Shown in pieces: positions 59,837-64,000 of a stretch of DNA of 64,000 bases; position 1 is the stretch's first letter, and each line of letters begins with the position of its first letter. The position numbers and the translations under genes are program-made. The stretch covers positions 50,521 through 114,520 of the IMG/VR virus record IMGVR_UViG_3300042862_000163; one strand, given 5' to 3'. Below the pieces are notes generated by a model, which was not told the DNA's origin, made no database searches, and saw nothing but the letters and a program-made list of their open reading frames with translations. Source of the DNA: a virus.

Positions 59837-60436
59837 TTAAAAGTATATTCTGAAATGATCAGAGTGTAACATAATCTTTTTAGGCTTACCCTCGAATGTC
59901 ATACCATGTGGTACTTCTATACCTATCTCTGCAGGTTGTTGTTGTTCTTGTTCTACAACAGGTTCTGACCAAAAAGATTTAGGTCTTTTTCTTTTAACTC
60001 CAGCTTTAATGTCTAATGCTCTTCTTGTTTTATATATTTTAACCTCCACTGAACCTGGAGTTCTATTGTATTTTTCTGAAAATGCGTATGCAGCATCATA
60101 TACACTGACAGTAAAATCATTAGCAATTCTTAATATTTCTTTTTCTTCTTCTTTTGAATAAAATCTAACTGTTTCTTTCATAATTTCTAAATTTTCTTTT
60201 TTAATTTTTACTTTTTCATACATACCAAATCTTGGTTGTTTTAATAAATAAGGCATACAAGACCTTAACAATGCACTAACAGTTCTTGATTGCATATCAA
60301 ACTTTAATGCTAATTTGATAGCATCTTTGCGATGAAACTTATTAGGCAATGCTTCAAAAAACTGTACTTTGTTCTCTCTTGATTTAAAAAGAAAATCTTT
60401 ATAATAATCTAATTGATCTTCTGTTAATGTTTGCAT
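59837..60436 (-). CDS. SANT/Myb-type HTH protein, putative regulator
   Basis: 199 residues. Two helical DNA-binding-like parts: FHRKDAIKLALKFDMQSRTV, and FYSKEEEKEILRIANDFT ... AYAFSEKYNRTPGSVEVKIY, the second like a SANT/Myb repeat used by phage regulators. Basic linker KRKRPKSFW and Gln-rich tail. Probably controls middle genes (inference). Confidence 0.6.
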   Translation of the reverse strand: MQTLTEDQLDYYKDFLFKSRENKVQFFEALPNKFHRKDAIKLALKFDMQSRTVSALLRSCMPYLLKQPRFGMYEKVKIKKENLEIMKETVRFYSKEEEKEILRIANDFTVSVYDAAYAFSEKYNRTPGSVEVKIYKTRRALDIKAGVKRKRPKSFWSEPVVEQEQQQPAEIGIEVPHGMTFEGKPKKIMLHSDHFRIYF

Positions 60437-60441
60437 GTTTT

Positions 60442-60987
60442 CTAAATTTTAGCAAAACAACACATAGCTGATGTGTCGAAATACTTGATGAATAAATAGT
60501 TTCCTTTTCTTGTTGTGTAAATTGTGTGAGGCATAGGTGATACATGATCAACACTATCCAACACTTTCTCTTTCCTAGCTTTAAAAAATGTATCAATTGT
60601 TTGTTGTATACCAATTCTTGTGCTAAATGTCATAATGAAGTTCTTTTTGAACTTAGCAATATGTTCTGTTAAATATCTAACAGATGCACAAAAATCAAGA
60701 TCAAATAATACATTTTGTTTCTCTGGATTTGCTTTGAGAATATCACCACATATCAATGCTATCTTAGATGTTGATCTAATTTTAGATAGTTGTTGCAATG
60801 CCACTTGTGAGTTAGTCTCATAAATTTCAAATTCTTTACATCCTTTGGCTTCTAGATATGCTAGATATTCATTGATGTCTGGACCTGCTAATCCAACTAC
60901 AGATTCAAATTGAAATCTTTGGATTATAAATTCTCTTACAGCATGTTTATTGCTGGAATTAATGTAAGTTTTTTTTCTTTCGCTCAT
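60442..60987 (-). CDS. Possible Rossmann-fold/methyltransferase-like protein (181 aa)
   Basis: 181 residues. FESVVGLAGPDINEYLAYLE then FEIYETNSQVALQQL and CGDILKANPEKQNVLFDLDF look like the SAM-binding strands of a class I methyltransferase, with a later KKNFIMTFSTRIGIQQTIDT. No catalytic NPPY/DPPY motif is seen. I recall this fold-like protein in crAss-like phages; activity unknown. Confidence 0.45.
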   Translation of the reverse strand: MSERKKTYINSSNKHAVREFIIQRFQFESVVGLAGPDINEYLAYLEAKGCKEFEIYETNSQVALQQLSKIRSTSKIALICGDILKANPEKQNVLFDLDFCASVRYLTEHIAKFKKNFIMTFSTRIGIQQTIDTFFKARKEKVLDSVDHVSPMPHTIYTTRKGNYLFIKYFDTSAMCCFAKI

Positions 60988-60991
60988 AGCT

Positions 60992-61468
60992 TTACTCTTC
61001 TAATCCTTCACTTGTTGTAACATCCCAATCTTCTAGATCATCATCATCATATTCATCTAATGCAAGTCTAAGTACTACAGCATCATCATAAAGTATTGGT
61101 ATCAATTCTTTATCAAGAGTATCATAGTCTTCTACTTCTATTTCAACAAATCCTTCACATTCTCTTAATAAGAAATTGATTTCATCTAATGATATATCTC
61201 TTAATTCATCTGTGTGACTTCCTTCATCCCACCAACCAATTTGATCATGTGTTGCAAGAATATCATCATTACCATCAATAAGAACTAATTCTACTGGGGC
61301 ACCATTTAATGCCATAAATGCATCCATATCTTCAGGAATCTCTTCAAGTTCCCATAATTCAACGTATGGTTCCATTATACCAACAGATATCCTATTGATA
61401 AAAAGCATACCCTCCTCTAATTCATCAGGAAGGTAGCTTTTCAATACTATTTCAGCTGGATACCACAT
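60992..61468 (-). CDS. Highly acidic protein (158 aa)
   Basis: 158 residues with a large excess of Asp/Glu over Lys/Arg; the last 40 residues (LALDEYDDDDLEDWDV ...) are nearly all acidic. Hydrophobic residues are regularly spaced, so it is folded, not just a tail. A DNA-mimic inhibitor is possible but unproven. Shares one base with the 61468 gene. Confidence 0.5.
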   Translation of the reverse strand: MWYPAEIVLKSYLPDELEEGMLFINRISVGIMEPYVELWELEEIPEDMDAFMALNGAPVELVLIDGNDDILATHDQIGWWDEGSHTDELRDISLDEINFLLRECEGFVEIEVEDYDTLDKELIPILYDDAVVLRLALDEYDDDDLEDWDVTTSEGLEE

Positions 61469-61830
61469 TAGAAATCTACTTTAGACAATGGTTTCAATCT
61501 TTGAAATGTAGAACTTTGAGATTGAAGTCTCAATAGAATATGTAATTGTTCTAATTTAAGATAATCAATTTCTTTATTTACTGATAAATCTTCTACCACT
61601 ACACCATTACCAGTATCTATTATGACCAATGCTACAGTATTTTTAATATGATCTGACCATTCTATACCATTACTATAATATAATGTATGAACAGTTAGTG
61701 TATCATCTGTATCATCTTTTACATAATCATATTCATGAAGACTATCTATGTGGATTTCTTCTTTGGGAACTTCTGTTTGTTTAGCAATTACATTTGCTAT
61801 GTGACTAGTTAATTTCTTTTCTTTTTTCAT
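61468..61830 (-). CDS. Hypothetical protein (120 aa)
   Basis: 120 residues. Basic start (KKEKKLTSHIANVIAKQ) then an acidic beta-rich body (VKDDTDDTLTVHTLYYSNG; NTVALVIIDTGNGVVVEDLS). No family recognised. Confidence 0.5.
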   Translation of the reverse strand: MKKEKKLTSHIANVIAKQTEVPKEEIHIDSLHEYDYVKDDTDDTLTVHTLYYSNGIEWSDHIKNTVALVIIDTGNGVVVEDLSVNKEIDYLKLEQLHILLRLQSQSSTFQRLKPLSKVDF

Positions 61831-61832
61831 AA

Positions 61833-62138
61833 TTATTCAAATAAAATTGTAGGTGCTCCTACGTTACACATTAACATTACATAAAATCTAATACAATGTT
61901 GATTTATGTGATCAGCTCTACCAAATGTTCCAGCTAAATCATTATCAACTATAGATTTGACAAAATCTCCTCCTGGATAACCAACTTTCCATTTGGTACA
62001 TAATACTGATGTACCAATATAAATGATATGTTCACGCTCTGTAATTACATAATTATAAAGTATTGATTCTGTTGCATATTTGTCAAAATAGTCAGATACT
62101 ATTATTCTAACTATTTCCTGTTGTTCTTCTAGATTCAT
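61833..62138 (-). CDS. Hypothetical protein (101 aa)
   Basis: 101 residues. REHIIYIGTSVLCTKWKVGY then FGRADHINQHCIRFYVMLMC. Alpha/beta with several Cys. ATGA overlap with the upstream gene. No family recognised. Confidence 0.5.
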   Translation of the reverse strand: MNLEEQQEIVRIIVSDYFDKYATESILYNYVITEREHIIYIGTSVLCTKWKVGYPGGDFVKSIVDNDLAGTFGRADHINQHCIRFYVMLMCNVGAPTILFE

Positions 62139-62413
62139 ATTTTTGATATTATATTTTTAACGTTGTTGATGAGTTCTTTAAGGCTTAATTCTATTTCAGG
62201 TTCTTTTTCAATAAATTGTTCTTTTATTCCAAGAGCTGGATACCAATAAGCATTACTACTAAATTGAACATAATATGCTCCAGTTTTATCGCTAGAAAAT
62301 TCTGTTATTTCTCCAATCTCTCCGACATACTCATTCATATTATCATTCCATCCAACAACTAGATTGTCTTTAAAAGCAAAACCTATTACTTTCTTTCCTA
62401 TAAGATCTTCCAT
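62135..62413 (-). CDS. SH3-like conserved phage protein (92 aa)
   Basis: 92 residues. IGKKVIGFAFKDN, MNEYVGEIGEITEFSSDKTG and NAYWYPALGIKEQFIE match a common small phage domain (KVxGFkF ... YxGkvGeI ... WxYPxxxIeeh). Beta-barrel SH3-like fold likely. Two bases from the next gene. Function unknown. Confidence 0.65.
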   Translation of the reverse strand: MEDLIGKKVIGFAFKDNLVVGWNDNMNEYVGEIGEITEFSSDKTGAYYVQFSSNAYWYPALGIKEQFIEKEPEIELSLKELINNVKNIISKI

Positions 62414-62415
62414 GG

Positions 62416-62649
62416 CTAATATCCTGCTAATTTAGCAATAGCACCTTCTTGACTTAATACATAAGCAAGATCAGATTCTTGTTTAGGTGTAAGAGATTTA
62501 ATAGCAGAAACTAATTCTATTCTACTATAACTAATATCTTTACCATATACATTTATAACTTTCTCTCCAAGCTCTAATAGCTGAGATACATTAAAATTAT
62601 CTACAGGATTGTTATTATCATCCTGCCATCTACCGTTTACTATTTTCAT
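62416..62649 (-). CDS. Hypothetical protein (77 aa)
   Basis: 77 residues. NGRWQDDNNNPVDNFNVSQL and SRIELVSAIKSLTPKQESDL. Helical. No family recognised. Confidence 0.5.
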   Translation of the reverse strand: MKIVNGRWQDDNNNPVDNFNVSQLLELGEKVINVYGKDISYSRIELVSAIKSLTPKQESDLAYVLSQEGAIAKLAGY

Positions 62650-62655
62650 AATTTT

Positions 62656-62952
62656 TTATTTTATATTTGTTAAAGTATAAGAATCATAAACTGATTCATC
62701 ATCTAATGATATATGATAATATCCTTCACAAGCAAATATATTTTTGTTTAAACTTTTGCTTATCCCATTACCATCTTCTTCATGATAATCTTTAGGTCTA
62801 TCAATATCATTCATTTCTGCTTTCTCTAATACTGATTTTAAAGCAGCTTCTACATGTAGTTTTGCAAATTCGATCATTGCATGTGTGATATCAACTTCAG
62901 TGTATACACCACTCTTGTCTTTTTCTAGAAATTCTTTTGCTGTTGGTACCAT
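62656..62952 (-). CDS. Hypothetical protein (98 aa)
   Basis: 98 residues. The N-half (TAKEFLEKDKSGVYTEVDIT ... MIEFAKLHVEAALKSVLEKA) resembles a small phage family with the pattern AkeFLxx...yxxxdxxxxMxEFAKlHVxAAL, common in Bacteroidota phages (recalled). C-half beta-rich. Function unknown. Confidence 0.6.
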   Translation of the reverse strand: MVPTAKEFLEKDKSGVYTEVDITHAMIEFAKLHVEAALKSVLEKAEMNDIDRPKDYHEEDGNGISKSLNKNIFACEGYYHISLDDESVYDSYTLTNIK

Positions 62953-62957
62953 AATTT

Positions 62958-63062
62958 CTATTTATTAGTTTTGTTTGCTATATAATCTACTATCCAACTT
63001 ACTACTTCACAAAATCCTATCAATGCAAATAAGTACATTAACATTACTATTACTGTCCACAT
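62958..63062 (-). CDS. Small single-pass membrane peptide (34 aa)
   Basis: 34 residues, mostly one hydrophobic helix (TVIVMLMYLFALIGF) with a short polar tail. Fills the gap between its neighbours. Function unknown. Confidence 0.45.
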   Translation of the reverse strand: MWTVIVMLMYLFALIGFCEVVSWIVDYIANKTNK

Positions 63063-63073
63063 AAGTTTTAATT

Positions 63074-63310
63074 TTAACGTTGATTTTCTAATACTTTTTC
63101 TACTATTTCATCAAATATAGCATCACTAATCAAATCAATGATTTCTGTACCATCTATTTGAACTGATTGTAACTCAAACTCTGCATCACAACCTGGATAA
63201 CCTTCCATGTTACTATCATACATGATAGCATCTTCATCTGGATAATAATATCCACTTACTGTAATGTAGGTTCCTCCAACAGTTAGTCCTAATTCTATTT
63301 CTTTACTCAT
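63074..63310 (-). CDS. Hypothetical beta-rich protein (78 aa)
   Basis: 78 residues from ATG 63310 (MSKEIELGLTVGG); a longer frame to 63346 uses the previous ORF's sequence. LTVGGTYITVSGYYYPDEDA and FELQSVQIDGTEIIDLISD resemble a short phage/host domain of unknown function with acidic character. Confidence 0.55.
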   Translation of the reverse strand: MSKEIELGLTVGGTYITVSGYYYPDEDAIMYDSNMEGYPGCDAEFELQSVQIDGTEIIDLISDAIFDEIVEKVLENQR

Positions 63311-63314
63311 GATC

Positions 63315-63377
63315 TTATTTCTTTTTAAATTGTTCAAACCATGCATCAGGTTTACTTTTATATTTATTCTGAATCAT
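63315..63377 (-). CDS. Tiny ORF or gene remnant ending WFEQFKKK (20 aa)
   Basis: 20 residues ending DAWFEQFKKK, the same end as the 63755 protein (PRKWFEQFKKK). The DNA of the end (minus-strand TGGTTTGAACAATTTAAAAA ...) is repeated exactly. Probably the tail of a decayed paralogue that survives because it carries the upstream signal for the next gene. Confidence 0.4.
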   Translation of the reverse strand: MIQNKYKSKPDAWFEQFKKK

Positions 63378-63435
63378 TAATTTTAATTCCAAAAAACACA
63401 AATACTATCGCTACGCATATAAAAGCTACTATCAT
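63364..63435 (-). CDS. Tiny membrane peptide (23 aa)
   Basis: 23 residues, nearly all one hydrophobic helix (MIVAFICVAIVFVFFGIKI). It overlaps the 63315 ORF by 14 bp. May be real (small phage membrane peptides are common) or chance. Confidence 0.35.
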   Translation of the reverse strand: MIVAFICVAIVFVFFGIKINDSE

Positions 63436-63438
63436 AAA

Positions 63439-63753
63439 TTATTTCTTTTTAAATTGTTTGATTATATTTTTGAATCTAATCATATAATCATAATTTTCAT
63501 TTTCATTATAAACATTAATCATTCTATTATAAATCCATTCTAAATGATTAACTTCTTCCTCACTATAACTTCTTTCTTGTTGCCATTTAGCACCATTAGT
63601 AAAGTGTTTGGTAGCTATTTTCTGATGTTTAGTATATCCTGAAGGTACTACTTGTCCTGGTGGGATAGATTGTTTTTCTCCTTGTTTGTTCAAAAGCCAA
63701 ATAAAACTTCTATGAGCATAAATAACAGCGGCTTCTTCAAGTGTTTCTTTCAT
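63439..63753 (-). CDS. 'QQERSYSEEEV ... FKKK' family protein (104 aa)
   Basis: 104 residues from ATG 63753 (MKETLEEAAVIYAH); the longer frame to 63777 begins in the previous gene. Shares QQERSYSEEEV and the end QFKKK with the 63755 protein. Paralogous helical proteins with YSEEEV ... FxQFK are frequent in Bacteroidota phages (recalled). Function unknown. Confidence 0.6.
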   Translation of the reverse strand: MKETLEEAAVIYAHRSFIWLLNKQGEKQSIPPGQVVPSGYTKHQKIATKHFTNGAKWQQERSYSEEEVNHLEWIYNRMINVYNENENYDYMIRFKNIIKQFKKK

Positions 63754-63754
63754 T

Positions 63755-64000
63755 TTATTTCTTTTTAAATTGTTCAAACCATTTTCTTGGGGAAATTTTA
63801 AAATCTATTATCTTATCTCCTTCACATATGTCTCCACAGTGAACATCATACATTAATTTTTGTATAATATTCTCAACTTCTTCCTCACTATAACTTCTTT
63901 CTTGTTGCTTTAACTCATATTCTTCTTTGGCTTTAAGATAACCTTCTCTTGAAGATTTTAAATCATCCATAGCTAAAGTAAATTGATTATAAGTTTCTTG
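63755..64000 (-). CDS. 'QQERSYSEEEV ... FKKK' family protein, possibly extending past the edge
   Basis: At least 71 residues from ATG 63970 (MDDLKSSREGYLK), but the frame stays open to base 64000 (QETYNQFTLA before the Met), so the true start may lie outside the window. QQERSYSEEEVENIIQKL then KWFEQFKKK. One base before the next gene. Same family as 63439. Confidence 0.6.
   Translation of the reverse strand, partial: QETYNQFTLAMDDLKSSREGYLKAKEEYELKQQERSYSEEEVENIIQKLMYDVHCGDICEGDKIIDFKISPRKWFEQFKKK

Noticed and set aside
1-64000. tRNA or rRNA genes
   Set aside because: Almost all DNA is coding and the few gaps show no cloverleaf or GGTTCGA-type T-loop that I could support by eye.

Overview
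The window is most simply read as part of a tailed-phage genome of the crAss-like type (order Crassvirales) that infects a member of the Bacteroidota. The evidence is: very AT-rich DNA with standard stop codons; a giant virion-type RNA polymerase carrying the DFDID metal motif; two opposed gene blocks that meet at one bidirectional terminator (27953-27977); TAnnTTTG promoter -7 boxes typical of Bacteroidota; and many protein families familiar from crAss-like phages. Capsid, portal and terminase genes are not in the window. The placement is made from memory of families, without database searches.

Plus-strand (late) block, 1-27951. Two giant virion proteins come first: the RNA polymerase polyprotein, whose frame is open through the left edge, and a 1595-residue protein with an embedded PD-(D/E)XK nuclease domain. 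A lysis cassette follows (13.5-15.3 kb: coiled-coil/membrane protein, spanin-like protein, holin-like protein, GH24 lysozyme). Next is an adsorption and surface-modification region (15.6-25.1 kb): head/tail decoration protein, LamG-type adhesin, DxD glycosyltransferase, Dps-like protein, beta-roll fibre, sulfotransferase, GT9-like transferase, APS kinase, DUF2061 membrane protein and a collagen-like fibre. The block ends with six small Lys-rich proteins.

Minus-strand (early/middle) block, 64000-28066. Reading 5' to 3' it begins with many small accessory proteins (64-59.5 kb). The replication core follows (59.3-50 kb): family B DNA polymerase, DnaB-like helicase, SF2 helicase, AAA ATPase, SSB and DnaG-type primase. 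Then come small proteins, a uracil-DNA-glycosylase-like protein, an rIIA/rIIB pair, HNH nucleases, a zincin, a RecE-like exonuclease and RecA. After these are a deoxynucleotide kinase split by a GIY-YIG homing endonuclease, a HAD phosphatase, MazG, PhoH and a GroES-like protein. The block ends with a homing endonuclease and two glycosyltransferases (GT11 fucosyltransferase-like and GT2). Most genes are spaced 0-10 bp apart or overlap through ATGA.

The most interesting features are: (1) a phage-borne sulfation module (APS kinase, sulfotransferase, DUF2061, glycosyltransferases) between two fibre genes that share one N-terminal anchor; (2) the split kinase, with a synonymously recoded duplicate of the insertion site and a one-base homopolymer frameshift; (3) a 349-bp intergenic region with direct repeats around a palindrome; (4) promoter boxes beside or inside terminator hairpins; (5) a uracil-DNA glycosylase lacking its catalytic Asp.
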